The notes under the pieces were generated by a model. The model ran no database searches. It was given only the letters and a program-made list of their open reading frames with translations, and was not told where the DNA came from. 64,000 nt of DNA from Paenibacillus alkaliterrae (GTDB lineage Bacteria; Bacillota; Bacilli; Paenibacillales; Paenibacillaceae). The translations under genes were made by a program, and so were the position numbers. Positions 33,874 to 43,553 of this stretch are shown in pieces. The stretch lies in the NCBI RefSeq assembly GCF_021532375.1, contig NZ_JAKGAP010000002.1, positions 1-64,000 on the forward strand, read 5' to 3'. Each line of letters opens with the position of its first letter. Positions within the stretch are counted from its first letter, which is position 1.

Positions 33874-35459
33874 ATGAGACAAAGCCAACTATTCGTGCCT
33901 ACTCTTCGGGAGGCGCCGTCGGAAGCAGAAGCGGCCAGCCATCAATTGATGCTGCGTGCCGGACTTGCCAGACAGCTTGCAGCCGGCATTTATACGTATT
34001 TGCCGCTCGGACGGCGTGTTCTGAGGAAGCTCGAACAAATCGTACGCGAAGAAATGGATGATGCCGGTGCTCAGGAGGTGCTTTTGCCCGCCATGCAGCC
34101 TGCTGAGCTTTGGCAGCAGTCCAACCGATATGGCGTTTATGGGCCGGAGCTTGTTCGATTGCGCGACCGGCATGACCGGGAGTTTGCGCTTGGCCCGACC
34201 CACGAGGAAGTTGTTACTGCGCTAGTTCGCGGGGAGGTAAGCTCATACCGACAGCTGCCAATGACGCTGTATCAGATCCAAACGAAGTTTCGCGATGAGA
34301 AGAGGCCGCGTTACGGATTGCTGCGCGGTCGGGAATTTCTTATGAAGGATGCTTATTCGTTCGACCAGGACTGGGACGGCCTTCATCGCAGCTATTTGAG
34401 CATGTACGATGCGTATAACCGAATTTTCACGCGCTGCGGGCTTAACTATCGGGCTGTGGAAGCGGATGCCGGCTCCATTGGGGGCGAGGGCGGAACGCAT
34501 GAGTTTATGGCCTTGGCGGATATTGGCGAGGATACGATCGCGGCGTGCGACAGCTGTCATTACGCGGCTAACCTCGAGAAGGCGGAGCATGGAAGTGAAT
34601 GGACAGCTTCTGCCGGACAGCCGCCTGGATATGCGGAGTTAGAACGGATTTACACGCCGGGCATTAAGAAAATCGAAAATCTCGTTCAAGCGCTGAATCT
34701 TGGCGCGGACAGCTTCATGAAAACATTAATTTACGTTGCCGATGGTCAACCTATTGCGGTTATCGTTCGAGGTGACCATGAAGTCAATGAAATCAAGGTG
34801 AAGAATAGGTTATGGCGATGACTGCGGGCATAGCCGGTGCAAATGAAAAGGACTATCATCTTGGGGGAATGAGACCGTCGGTGCATATGACGAACGCACA
34901 GACAGGCGATTACCGAAATGCCGTAGCTGGAGACGGCTGTCCACGCTGCGAGCAAGGCCGTTTAACGTTCCACCGCGGTATTGAGGTAGGTCATGTCTTT
35001 AAGCTGGGTACAAAATACAGCGAAGCTATGAATGCAAAATTTCTTAATGCGTCAGGTACAGAGCAGCCATTCATTATGGGCTGTTACGGAATTGGCGTAT
35101 CGCGCATGCTCTCGGCTATTCTAGAGCAGCATTCTGACGGTAACGGAATTATGTGGCCTGCATCGGTCGCGCCGTATCACGTTCATGTAGTCCCCGTATC
35201 CGTGAAGGACCAGACGCAGATGGATTTAGCGGAGCATATCGCGGCGCGGCTCCAAGAGGCGGGCGTAGAAGTGCTGCTGGATGACCGCACCGAACGGCCC
35301 GGCGTCAAATTCAAGGATTCCGATCTTATCGGTATACCGCTTCGGATTGTCGTCGGTAAGCATGCGTCGGAAGGCCGCGTGGAGTTGAAGTTTAGAAAAG
35401 AAGCAGAGGCACGGACGGTTGATTTGGAGGAAGCCATCTCGATCGCATGCGATATGTAA
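33874..35459 (+). pseudogene. proS: Prolyl-tRNA synthetase gene broken by an internal deletion and frameshift
   Basis: Two overlapping frames together make most of a class II ProRS. The first (33874-34821, 315 residues) has the N-terminal catalytic motifs, including [22 protein letters not shown] and the start of the editing insert up to [11 protein letters not shown]. The second (34812-35459) continues in another frame from GIAGANEKDYH through motif 3 (MGCYGIGVSR) and the anticodon-binding domain (DDRTERPGVKF). Against the 564-residue B. subtilis enzyme, about 40 residues of the editing insert are missing at the join, so this is a deletion and not a one-base error. Two separate polypeptides are conceivable but unlikely to work. 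A functional copy should exist elsewhere. Confidence 0.85.
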
Positions 35460-35543
35460 ACGAAATAATAGCCGGACTATTATACGGACGAACCGGAAAA
35501 GGAAATGTAAATTCCGTTGCTGCCTATTGAAAAATAGGAGCGG

Positions 35544-35588
35544 AAGGGCGCTGGCTGTCTTCGAATGAAGGCGTTTGCGCCCTTTTTT
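35544..35588 (+). terminator. Terminator after proS
   Basis: AAGGGCGC (35544-35551) and GCGCCCTT (35577-35584) form a stem followed by a run of T. Confidence 0.8.
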
Positions 35589-35722
35589 AACTTTAGTCGC
35601 TTATAAGCGTAAAATTAGTCAATAATCCAAGTTGCCATAACATAAGATGGAGTATAAGATAAAGATAAGAACAAATTATCAGACTATTTCGTCAACTACA
35701 CTGAAGTAAGGGAGGGATTGCC

Positions 35723-36319
35723 GTGAACAAAAGCCACGAAGTCGAATATTGCAATTTGGAGCTGCGATTTGACCGCCGGCAAATCCAAAATCTCATCCGT
35801 GATCTTATTCAGGAAGGGTACTCCTTGTATTGGAGTGAAACGGAGGGGCAGTTCCTCGTATCCATTCGAACTGGCCGCAAGCTCGTAAAGCTTCAATTCC
35901 AGCGAATGAAGAACCGTTACAAAATTGTCGGGGATTACATCATTAAAGACGAGAAGCTTTCGGAATTGATTGAAAAGCTGATTAATGACACACGTGGACA
36001 TGCGGTAGTAAAGCGCATTAAAGATCGTCAAATCGTCATTGAGAGCATTATGTTCGGTGAGATTATACGACTCGTGGAGGTGTCCGGTATGGAACATCGC
36101 ATTATTTATCAGAAGAAACCTTTCGTTACGATAGAGGAAATGATCAAGGCGTTTCAGTCGAAGCGTGCGGAAGAGCGTGCAATCGTCCTAAGATACGAGC
36201 TGGATTATGAGCTATTGATGCTGCATGATGCTTTGCAGGACAATAATGAGGAAGCGGCAGCGGCTTCGAAGGAAAAACTAATGGTACTCCGTACAGAAAT
36301 GCTGCAGCTAGAGCTTTGA
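35723..36319 (+). CDS. Conserved hypothetical protein, 198 residues
   Basis: This soluble, charged protein starts with GTG after GGGAGGG. The first 110 residues alternate strands and helices (LELRFDRRQIQNLIRDLIQ, then GQFLVSIRTGRKLVKLQF). The C-terminal half is helical and Glu/Ala-rich (EEAAAASKEKLMVL). No catalytic motif is seen and no family is recognised with confidence. It has its own terminator and stands between proS and gndA. Confidence 0.75.
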   Translation: MNKSHEVEYCNLELRFDRRQIQNLIRDLIQEGYSLYWSETEGQFLVSIRTGRKLVKLQFQRMKNRYKIVGDYIIKDEKLSELIEKLINDTRGHAVVKRIKDRQIVIESIMFGEIIRLVEVSGMEHRIIYQKKPFVTIEEMIKAFQSKRAEERAIVLRYELDYELLMLHDALQDNNEEAAAASKEKLMVLRTEMLQLEL

Positions 36320-36351
36320 TGATGCCGGATTGCCTCTATACGCGAACATGA

Positions 36352-36398
36352 AACGATCGAATGCTGTGCGAAAGCCTGCAGCCTTTGATCGTTTTTAA
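36352..36398 (+). terminator. Terminator of the 198-residue hypothetical gene
   Basis: AACGATCGAA (36352-36361) pairs with TTTGATCGTT (36384-36393), with one mismatch, followed by TTT; an inner CTGCAG dyad lies in the loop. Confidence 0.6.
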
Positions 36399-36516
36399 GT
36401 CGTTTGATAAGGGTGAAGTAACAATTTTTCCAAGCAAACAGTTTTCTTCTTGTCATAAAAAGAGTAAAATAAAACTATTGTGACCAAAAATTATAGATGA
36501 AGGATGGAAGAACCTG

Positions 36517-37929
36517 ATGTCAAAACAGCAAATTGGTGTTATCGGATTGGCGGTAATGGGCAAAAATTTAGCCCTTAATATTGAAAGCAGAGGCTTTACG
36601 GTTTCGGTATTTAACCGTTCCCGCGAGAAAACGGATGACCTCATACAAGAAACATCCGGCAAAAATCTTGTACCTGCTTATACGATTGAAGAGTTTGTTC
36701 AATCGCTTGAAGTGCCGCGCAAAATTTTGATCATGGTTCAAGCGGGAGCGGGAACGGATGCAACGATTGACTCACTCATTCCACACTTGACTGAAGGCGA
36801 CATTATTATCGATGGCGGCAACGCTTATTTCCCTGACACCGTTCGCCGCAGCAAGGACCTTGAAGCGAAAGGCTTCCGTTTCATCGGTACAGGCGTTTCC
36901 GGCGGCGAAGAGGGCGCTTTGAAAGGTCCTTCGATCATGCCTGGCGGCCAAAAATCCGCCTATGAGCTTGTTGAACCGATCCTTACAGCTATTTCCGCGA
37001 AAGTAGGCGAAGATGCTTGCTGTACGTATATTGGTCCAGACGGCGCCGGCCACTACGTGAAAATGGTACATAACGGAATTGAGTATGGCGATATGCAGCT
37101 GATTTGCGAAGCGTATGATCTGCTCAAAAACGTGCTAAACGTAAGTGCTGAAGAGCTTCATGAAATTTTTTCCGAGTGGAACAAAGGCGAGCTGGACAGC
37201 TACCTAATCGAAATCACTAGAGATATTTTCTCGAAATACGATCCGGAAACAGGCAAGCCGATGGTAGACGTTATCCTGGATTCCGCCGGTCAGAAGGGCA
37301 CTGGCAAATGGACAAGTCAAAGCTCTCTGGATCTTGGCGTTCCGCTTTCCATCATTACGGAATCCGTGTTTACTCGTTTCTTGTCTGCTATGAAAGAAGA
37401 GCGCGTAGCTGCGAGCAAGGTGCTTAACGGACCTGCAAAAACACCTTTCCAAGGCGACAGAGCGGCATTTATTGAAGCCGTGCGCAAAGCGCTGTTCGCA
37501 AGCAAAATTTGCTCGTACGCGCAAGGCTTCGCGCAAATGCGTGCTGCATCCGAAGAATACAATTGGGATCTTAACTACGGTGAAATCGCGATGATCTTCC
37601 GCGGCGGCTGCATTATCCGTGCGCGCTTCCTGCAAAACATAAAGGATGCCTACGACCGTGATCCTAACCTGCGCAACCTGCTGCTGGATTCCTATTTCCA
37701 AAACATCGTAGAGTCCTATCAAGGAGCTTGGCGTGAAGTTATAGCCGCTGCAGTTACAAACGGCGTACCGGTTCCAGCTTTCTCAAGCGCGATCGCTTAT
37801 TTCGACAGCTACCGCACGGAGCGTTTGCCTGCGAACCTGCTTCAAGCGCAGCGCGACTACTTCGGTGCGCATACATTCAAACGCTTGGACAAAGAGGGCA
37901 GCTTCCACTTCAACTGGATGCAATCCTAA
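36517..37929 (+). CDS. gndA: 6-phosphogluconate dehydrogenase, NADP-dependent, decarboxylating
   Basis: This 470-residue enzyme of the oxidative pentose phosphate pathway makes ribulose 5-phosphate, CO2 and NADPH. It has the Rossmann start [15 protein letters not shown], the cofactor segment VFNRSREKT, the signature [11 protein letters not shown], the active-site [18 protein letters not shown], and [13 protein letters not shown] with the catalytic Lys. The C-terminal tail is complete ([12 protein letters not shown]). Length is normal. GGATGGAAG precedes the ATG. It is a single-gene unit. Confidence 0.96.
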   Translation: MSKQQIGVIGLAVMGKNLALNIESRGFTVSVFNRSREKTDDLIQETSGKNLVPAYTIEEFVQSLEVPRKILIMVQAGAGTDATIDSLIPHLTEGDIIIDGGNAYFPDTVRRSKDLEAKGFRFIGTGVSGGEEGALKGPSIMPGGQKSAYELVEPILTAISAKVGEDACCTYIGPDGAGHYVKMVHNGIEYGDMQLICEAYDLLKNVLNVSAEELHEIFSEWNKGELDSYLIEITRDIFSKYDPETGKPMVDVILDSAGQKGTGKWTSQSSLDLGVPLSIITESVFTRFLSAMKEERVAASKVLNGPAKTPFQGDRAAFIEAVRKALFASKICSYAQGFAQMRAASEEYNWDLNYGEIAMIFRGGCIIRARFLQNIKDAYDRDPNLRNLLLDSYFQNIVESYQGAWREVIAAAVTNGVPVPAFSSAIAYFDSYRTERLPANLLQAQRDYFGAHTFKRLDKEGSFHFNWMQS

Positions 37930-37945
37930 TTTGGACAGCCATTTA

Positions 37946-38266
37946 TCAATCCGGTTCGCTTGAAGTATCTTTGTTCAATCCGAAAGCTGCTTGTCGCAGC
38001 CAGTCGCGTAACCGATCGGCCTCTTGATCGCAGTAATGCCTTCGATGGATAAGGGACATGGCCGCTTCGGCAAAAAAATGAAAGTTTTGCATTAAGCGTG
38101 GCTGCGACAGATCCATTAACGCTGGATCTTCGTCAGCCACCTTTTTTTTAATAAATTCGAGCATCCAGACCACATCCTCGCGGCAAATGGGATGTTCAGG
38201 ATCGAGAATGCTTTTAATACGCCTCTGTGTCGGGTGGAGAGCGGACAAATGAAGATCGCTGGTCAT
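37946..38266 (-). CDS. Conserved hypothetical protein, 106 residues
   Basis: This small helical protein has a run of His, Glu and Arg (MSLIHRRHYCDQEADRLRDW) and no membrane helix. The ATG at 38266 is chosen for the AGGAGTGACG 8-11 bp upstream; the frame itself continues to 38311. No family is recognised. It is convergent with gndA. Confidence 0.6.
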   Translation of the reverse strand: MTSDLHLSALHPTQRRIKSILDPEHPICREDVVWMLEFIKKKVADEDPALMDLSQPRLMQNFHFFAEAAMSLIHRRHYCDQEADRLRDWLRQAAFGLNKDTSSEPD

Positions 38267-38410
38267 CGTTAACGTCACTCCTATCCTTAAATATGCATCC
38301 TTATCATCCATACGGCATATGCAACATTTTTATACCCGAGTCTGATAAAAAAATGTTATGATGTTGATGAAAAATGGTTTGGGAACTACGAAAAGGGTGA
38401 AACGGTTACG

Positions 38411-38935
38411 ATGGAAAGGCAACAATTAAACAAATTAGTGCTAATCGGTTTTATGGGAACCGGCAAATCAACGGTGAGCATGCTGCTATCGGATAAGCTG
38501 GGGTGGAAACGTGTCGACGGAGACGAGGAAATCGAGCGGATTGAGGGCAGACGAATTTCTGATATTTTTGCGTGCGATGGCGAAGCGGCCTTTCGGAAGA
38601 TTGAGACGAAAGTGCTGGAAGCTCTTTTGTCAGATGAAGAACCTGCAGTCATAGCTACTGGGGGAGGCGCTGTTCTCAGCGAATATAACCGAGAGCTTAT
38701 GCTGAAGGAATCTTATGTGGTCGCTCTAAAAGCCAGCCCGGACAAAATTATTGCCAGGGTGCTGTCAGATACGGCTCGTCCCTTGCTGCAAGGGGATGCG
38801 GCAGAGAGAGTATATGTTTTGCTGGAACAGCGTAAAAACGCTTACGATTTTGCTCATTTTACGGTAGATACGACTATGATGACCGCTGATGAGGTTGTTG
38901 CTGCGATAAACGAGAATTGGACGTGTCAGCAATAA
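38411..38935 (+). CDS. aroK: Shikimate kinase
   Basis: This 174-residue P-loop kinase phosphorylates shikimate in the aromatic amino acid pathway. It has Walker A GFMGTGKST, the substrate-binding DGDEEIE (usually DTD), GEAAFRKIE with its Arg, ATGGGAVL, and a C-terminal lid with TARPLLQGD. Length is normal. It is followed 79 bp later by aroA, which catalyses the next pathway step, so the two form a functional pair. A ribosome binding site AAAGGGTG is present. Confidence 0.92.
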   Translation: MERQQLNKLVLIGFMGTGKSTVSMLLSDKLGWKRVDGDEEIERIEGRRISDIFACDGEAAFRKIETKVLEALLSDEEPAVIATGGGAVLSEYNRELMLKESYVVALKASPDKIIARVLSDTARPLLQGDAAERVYVLLEQRKNAYDFAHFTVDTTMMTADEVVAAINENWTCQQ

Positions 38936-39014
38936 ACGATGTTTACTACGCGCGATTCGGCTATAGGCCATCGTGCCTGCGTATATTTTATTGTAAAAGG
39001 AGATCATACGAACT

Positions 39015-40310
39015 ATGGACGTTTTAGTAACGCCTACGCCAAGACTTGAAGGTGAGCTTCAAGCGCTCTCTTCGAAAAACTATACGACTCGTTATCTATT
39101 GGTGGCAGCTCTTGCCGAGGGAACGAGCACGATTTATTATCCTGCACATAGTGAAGATAGTGATGCAATGCGTCGTTGTATCCGTGATTTAGGTGCTATC
39201 GTGGAAGAGGATGAAGAGAAAATCGTTATTACAGGCTTTGGCCGTCATCCGAAGCCGGTCGATCAGCTTGATGTTGGAAATGCCGGAGCCGTGCTGCGGT
39301 TTCTGATGGCAATCGCTGCTCTTTGCCCGGACATAACGTTCATTAATCGTTATCCGGATTCGCTTGGCAAACGTCCGCATAGTGATTTGATTGATTCCTT
39401 AACAGCTATGGGGGTGTCTATTGATCACAATGAAGGCAAACTGCCGATCACAATTCATGGAGGAGCCCCTAAGGGCGGGAAAATTCAAGTGTCAGGAAAC
39501 ATCAGCTCGCAATTTTTGAGCGCGCTGCTGTTTTTGACACCTCTTCTCGAAGAGGAAAGCGAGATTGAAGTTCTGCATGATTTGAAATCGAAGGTCGTTG
39601 TAGGTCAAACACTCGAGGTACTGGAGCAAGCTGGCATCGTCATTCATGCGGATGAGGACTACATGCGCTTCCGCGTGCCGGGTCGTCAGAGCTATGCGGC
39701 TAAGACCTATTCCGTTCAAGGCGATTACCCTGGCTCAGCAGCTATTCTTGCAGCCGCGGCCGTAACGAATTCGGATGTTTTCGTTCACCGTTTGGAAGAG
39801 AAAAGCAAACAAGGGGAACGGGCAGTCGTTGACGTATTGAAGATGATGGAGGTTCCGCTAACGCATGAGAACGGAATCATTCATGTGAAAGGAAACGGCC
39901 AGCTGAAAGCGGTAGAATTCGATGGCGATCACGCGACCGATGCGGTACTGGCTATGGTAGCAGCGGCTGTTTTCGCCGAAGGCACTTCCCGGTTCTATAA
40001 TGTAGAAAATTTGCGCTACAAGGAATGCGACCGTATCACTGATTATTTGAACGAGCTGCGCAAAGCGGGAGCAAACGTAGAAGAGCGCCAGGCAGAAATA
40101 ATCGTACATGGCCGTCCGGAAGGGGTCGAGGGCGGTGTTGAAATTAATGCGCATTACGATCATCGCGTTATTATGGCCTTAACGGTTGTAGGCTTGCGCG
40201 CTAAGAATCCGATCCGTATCCGCGATGCTCATCATGTAGCAAAATCGTACCCGATTTTCTTCGATCATTTGCAGGCGCTTGGTGCGAACGTCGAGTGGCT
40301 TGAAAGTTAA
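39015..40310 (+). CDS. aroA: 3-phosphoshikimate 1-carboxyvinyltransferase (EPSP synthase), divergent type
   Basis: This 431-residue enzyme joins phosphoenolpyruvate to shikimate 3-phosphate. Family landmarks are present but altered. The N-terminal Lys/Arg pair is in SSKNYTTRYLL, where most have KSxSNR. Others are SGNISSQFLSALL, YKECDRI, DHRVIMA and the late Lys in AKSYPIFF. At residues 89-96 it reads NAGAVLRF where E. coli has NAGTAMRP, so the sites equivalent to Thr97 and Pro101, whose substitution confers glyphosate tolerance, are Ala and Phe. It follows aroK. AAGGAG lies 12 bp upstream. Confidence 0.88.
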   Translation: MDVLVTPTPRLEGELQALSSKNYTTRYLLVAALAEGTSTIYYPAHSEDSDAMRRCIRDLGAIVEEDEEKIVITGFGRHPKPVDQLDVGNAGAVLRFLMAIAALCPDITFINRYPDSLGKRPHSDLIDSLTAMGVSIDHNEGKLPITIHGGAPKGGKIQVSGNISSQFLSALLFLTPLLEEESEIEVLHDLKSKVVVGQTLEVLEQAGIVIHADEDYMRFRVPGRQSYAAKTYSVQGDYPGSAAILAAAAVTNSDVFVHRLEEKSKQGERAVVDVLKMMEVPLTHENGIIHVKGNGQLKAVEFDGDHATDAVLAMVAAAVFAEGTSRFYNVENLRYKECDRITDYLNELRKAGANVEERQAEIIVHGRPEGVEGGVEINAHYDHRVIMALTVVGLRAKNPIRIRDAHHVAKSYPIFFDHLQALGANVEWLES

Positions 40311-40339
40311 CAAGAATATAATGATAGGACTGGGGTGTT

Positions 40340-40777
40340 ATGATGGCATTTGAGAATCCTGCGCGCGAGCAAATAAGGGACATTTTACAAAACAGCACTA
40401 CCGTTGCCGTTGTCGGTTTGTCTGACAATCCGGAACGTGTTTCGTACATGGTATCCGAAGCGATGCAAGCGAAGGGTTATACGATTATTCCCGTCAATCC
40501 CAACGCCGAAACGATATTAGGACAAAAAAGCTACGCATCGCTCAAAGACATTCCTGAACCTATTGATATTGTCAATGTGTTCCGCAGAAGCGAGCATACG
40601 CCTCCGGTAGCCGAGGAAGCTGTTGCTATTGGTGCAAAAACATTATGGCTGCAGCTTGGCATTGCCAATGAAGAAGCGGCTGCTGTCGCTGCTGAGGGCG
40701 GTCTGCATGTCATTATGGACCGGTGTATTAAGGTAGAGGACTCCATCTTGCTGCCTGGCGGAAAATCCAAAACATAA
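40340..40777 (+). CDS. CoA-binding domain protein (YccU-like)
   Basis: This 145-residue Rossmann-fold protein of the CoA_binding_2 family has AVVGLSDNPERVSYMVSEAM near the N-terminus, IIPVNPNAETILGQKSY, VNVFRRSEHTPPVAEEA, LWLQLGIANEEAA and a conserved Cys in MDRCIKVE. Function is unclear; relatives bind CoA. The first or second of two adjacent ATGs is the start. It may be read through from aroA, 29 bp upstream. Confidence 0.85.
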   Translation: MMAFENPAREQIRDILQNSTTVAVVGLSDNPERVSYMVSEAMQAKGYTIIPVNPNAETILGQKSYASLKDIPEPIDIVNVFRRSEHTPPVAEEAVAIGAKTLWLQLGIANEEAAAVAAEGGLHVIMDRCIKVEDSILLPGGKSKT

Positions 40778-40899
40778 CATTTATAAAAAAAGGGTCACTC
40801 CTGCACAATAAGAAAGGCTTCAAGAGCGAGTGCCGAACTTGCAATTCGTAGCGGCGGCTTCTTGAAGACTTTATGAATGCATTCCAAGGAGGATACGAC

Positions 40900-41514
40900 G
40901 TGAATCAATATTCGCAGCAGTCGGGAAATTACCAAGGTCAACAGGGCTTCCAAAACCAAGTGCCAACAGGCTATGTACAATCGCACTATCAAGGACAGCT
41001 CAGTCAACCGACTTTTGGCAGACAAACTAATTCGATTGTTTCGAATCAACCAGGCGGCTATCAAGCGACAAATTCGTATAGCCAAGGAACTCAGCACTTT
41101 ATTCCGACAAGCTACACTTCCATGTCGCAGCCGACTGGCAATAACTATGCTTACACGTCGCATCAGCCTGTTCAAAGCCATGCGCAATCGCCAGCTGCAG
41201 CATTCGGCAATGTTGGCCCGGTAATCGCACATACTGGCTACCAAGCAGGCCAAGACAGACAGCAATCGTTCTATCAGCCTGCAACAGCTCATTTTGGAAA
41301 TCAGTATGCGCAGCATGCAACTTCCAATTTCGGCGGTTCTATGCAATCCAACATACAAGGCGCTTATGGCCCTACGCCAATGCATTCCTACACGAATTCG
41401 CCGCACCCTGTGTATGATGCTACAAATGCATACCAGCAATCGGGTCCAGTCATTTCGCATGTAGGTTGGCAATCAAGCACGACAACGTCTCCGTATTCCG
41501 GCAATTCCCGCTAA
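40900..41514 (+). CDS. Gln/Asn/Ser/Tyr-rich low-complexity protein
   Basis: This 204-residue protein is almost entirely Gln, Ser, Gly, Tyr, Asn, Pro, Thr and His, with very few charged residues and almost no Leu. A short module recurs: GPVIAHTGYQ and GPVISHVGWQ. No signal peptide or membrane helix is seen, and the chain is predicted disordered. The start is taken as GTG at 40900, which has a perfect AAGGAGG 7 bp upstream; an ATG at 40873 has none. The composition resembles spore coat or exosporium proteins and prion-like domains. That role is inference. Confidence 0.8.
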   Translation: MNQYSQQSGNYQGQQGFQNQVPTGYVQSHYQGQLSQPTFGRQTNSIVSNQPGGYQATNSYSQGTQHFIPTSYTSMSQPTGNNYAYTSHQPVQSHAQSPAAAFGNVGPVIAHTGYQAGQDRQQSFYQPATAHFGNQYAQHATSNFGGSMQSNIQGAYGPTPMHSYTNSPHPVYDATNAYQQSGPVISHVGWQSSTTTSPYSGNSR

Positions 41515-41549
41515 TCCTGTTTTAAAATAAAGAAAAGAATCATCAACAT

Positions 41550-41576
41550 CGGCGGGCCTATCTGGCTCGCCGTTTT
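41550..41576 (+). terminator. Terminator of the low-complexity protein gene
   Basis: CGGCGGGCC (41550-41558) and GGCTCGCCG (41564-41572) pair with one mismatch, followed by four T. Confidence 0.7.
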
Positions 41577-41579
41577 ACT

Positions 41580-41608
41580 TTGACAAAATTCGAGTAAACG
41601 CTTAACAT
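41580..41608 (+). promoter_or_regulatory. Sigma-A promoter of the PTS operon, with an internal cre-like half
   Basis: TTGACA (41580-41585) and TAACAT (41603-41608) are 17 bp apart. The spacer contains AGTAAACGCTTAAC (41593-41606), which resembles the left half and centre of a cre site but fits the right half poorly. CcpA control is possible but weakly supported. Confidence 0.5.
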
Positions 41609-41666
41609 CGTTATAGATATTAGTGGACAAGGCATTTGCCATGATGCATTATGCAGGAGGTGTGAG

Positions 41667-43553
41667 ATGATCTTCATAGGAAGTCTGCAGCAGCTCGGAA
41701 GGGCTTTTATGCTGCCGATGATTATATTGCCGGGAGCGGCTATTTTTCTAAGCTTAAGCAAGCTGCCTTGGGAATTTATTGGCTTACCGGGTATGGAAGG
41801 CTACTTGATTGCAGCCAGCGAAACGATATTCACGTTTTTACCTTATATATTTGCACTGGGCATTTCGCTTGGCTTGACAGGGAATGCTTTGTCGGCCGGA
41901 ATGGCCGCGCTTGTAGGAATGATTATTTACAGCGGCATTACAGCGACATCACAGGTTCCCATTGAGCCAACCGTACTTATAGGTACTTTAATCGGGATTA
42001 TGTCGGGTGTTAGCCATGAGCGCTTCAAAAACCTGCGGCTTCCTGAATATATTCAGTTTTTTGGAGGGCCCAGGTTCGTCCCGCTGTTCATGAGCGGCGT
42101 CACCCTTTTGTTTTCAATTGGGATGATAAAAGCAGCCCCTTACTTGCAGCATATGTTACTCGAATTAGGCGAAATAGTTGCTTCCGGCGGTGGATTTGGT
42201 GTGTTTCTATATGGATTCGTTCACCGGATACTGGTCGTTTTCGGCTTGCATCATTTGGTTAGTCACGTGTTTTGGTTTCAGATAGGCGGGTATGAAACGG
42301 CTGCAGGCGAAATGGTTTACGGTGATTTGCCTCGCTTTTTTGCTGGAGATCCAAGTGCGGGAGTGTTTATGGCTGGTCTGTATCCGACCATGATGTTTGC
42401 TTTGCCGGCAATAGCCTTTGCAATCGTACATGAAGCACGGGAGGACCTAAAGCCGAAGATTCGCAAAACCTTTCTTTATGCGGCACTCGCTTCTTTTTTA
42501 ACCGGTGTTACAGAGCCTGTCGAATTTGCTTTTTTGTTTGTCGCTCCTTATTTATATGTCGTGCATGCACTATTGTCGGGCATTATTATGTGGGTTACAT
42601 ACGAGCTGGGCATAAAGCATGGATTCTCATTCTCCGCGGGTGCGATCGACTTTGCTATTAACGAGCATTTGGCTACACGAGGCTGGCTTATTATCCCGAT
42701 TGGCATTGTGGTCGGGCTTATCTATTATTTTTTATTTCGATGGGCTATTCGCCGCTTTCGTATTCCGACACCGGGTCGGGAGGAAGGCTCCCAGCTCGAT
42801 GAGTGGGCAGGCGATATCCCATATCGGGCTCCGCTTATCCTGCAAGCGATTGGCGGCAAGCAAAACATTGTGCGCATGGAATCTTGTATTACGAGGCTAA
42901 GACTTAAGGTATCGAACGAAAAGCTGCTAGATATCAATGCTCTTCGCAATCTGGGCGCAGCCGGCGTAATTAAGCTTGGTGGAGGACATGTACAGGTTGT
43001 ATTCGGTACTTATTCCGAGCTGATTCGCGAGGAAATGATCAAAACGATCCATCGCGACCAAGCACAGGTGTTATTCCACTCGCCGATGCAAGGCAGAATG
43101 ATACCACTAGAGGATGTGCCGGATCCGATATTTGCCGGCAAGCTGGTGGGACAAGGCGTAGCTTTCATCCCGGACAGAGGGGAACTCGTTTCTCCTGTCA
43201 AAGGCAAGGTAATTCATATTTACCCGACGATGCATGCGATTGGTATTCTCACGCCCGAAGGACTTGAGGTTCTGATGCATATCGGAATCGATACTTCCAA
43301 GCTGCAAGGGAAATCGTATTTCAATGCAGTGGTGAAGGAGGGCGACGAGGTAACTCCCGGAATGCTGCTCATACGTTTCGATTTACAGCGGGTACGGAGG
43401 GAAAGTAAGTCGCTGGCTACGCCGATGATTATCACAAATTCCGATCTTGTACATTCATGGAGGTACGCACCGTTCAAAGCGGTGAAGAAAGGGCAGTCCT
43501 CGGTTATGTCGGTTGTACTTAAAGAGAGAAATGGTGGAGGGGAAACGCAATGA
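41667..43553 (+). CDS. PTS EIICBA transporter, glucose/N-acetylglucosamine type
   Basis: This 628-residue single-chain phosphotransferase permease imports and phosphorylates a hexose. EIIC (residues 1 to about 355) has about ten hydrophobic helices, with GVTEPVEFAFLF typical of the glucose family. EIIB carries phosphoacceptor Cys407 (MESCITRLRL). EIIA carries His538 (LMHIGIDT). Glucose and N-acetylglucosamine cannot be separated by eye; the missing cytoplasmic extension and sequence feel favour the GlcNAc (NagE) branch slightly. AGGAGG precedes the ATG. The stop overlaps the enzyme I start as ATGA. Confidence 0.9.
   Translation: MIFIGSLQQLGRAFMLPMIILPGAAIFLSLSKLPWEFIGLPGMEGYLIAASETIFTFLPYIFALGISLGLTGNALSAGMAALVGMIIYSGITATSQVPIEPTVLIGTLIGIMSGVSHERFKNLRLPEYIQFFGGPRFVPLFMSGVTLLFSIGMIKAAPYLQHMLLELGEIVASGGGFGVFLYGFVHRILVVFGLHHLVSHVFWFQIGGYETAAGEMVYGDLPRFFAGDPSAGVFMAGLYPTMMFALPAIAFAIVHEAREDLKPKIRKTFLYAALASFLTGVTEPVEFAFLFVAPYLYVVHALLSGIIMWVTYELGIKHGFSFSAGAIDFAINEHLATRGWLIIPIGIVVGLIYYFLFRWAIRRFRIPTPGREEGSQLDEWAGDIPYRAPLILQAIGGKQNIVRMESCITRLRLKVSNEKLLDINALRNLGAAGVIKLGGGHVQVVFGTYSELIREEMIKTIHRDQAQVLFHSPMQGRMIPLEDVPDPIFAGKLVGQGVAFIPDRGELVSPVKGKVIHIYPTMHAIGILTPEGLEVLMHIGIDTSKLQGKSYFNAVVKEGDEVTPGMLLIRFDLQRVRRESKSLATPMIITNSDLVHSWRYAPFKAVKKGQSSVMSVVLKERNGGGETQ

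Noticed and set aside
34800-34825. Simple sequencing error as the cause of the proS frameshift
   Set aside because: About 40 residues are also missing at the join relative to B. subtilis ProRS, which one or two miscalled bases cannot explain. An assembly collapse is still possible.
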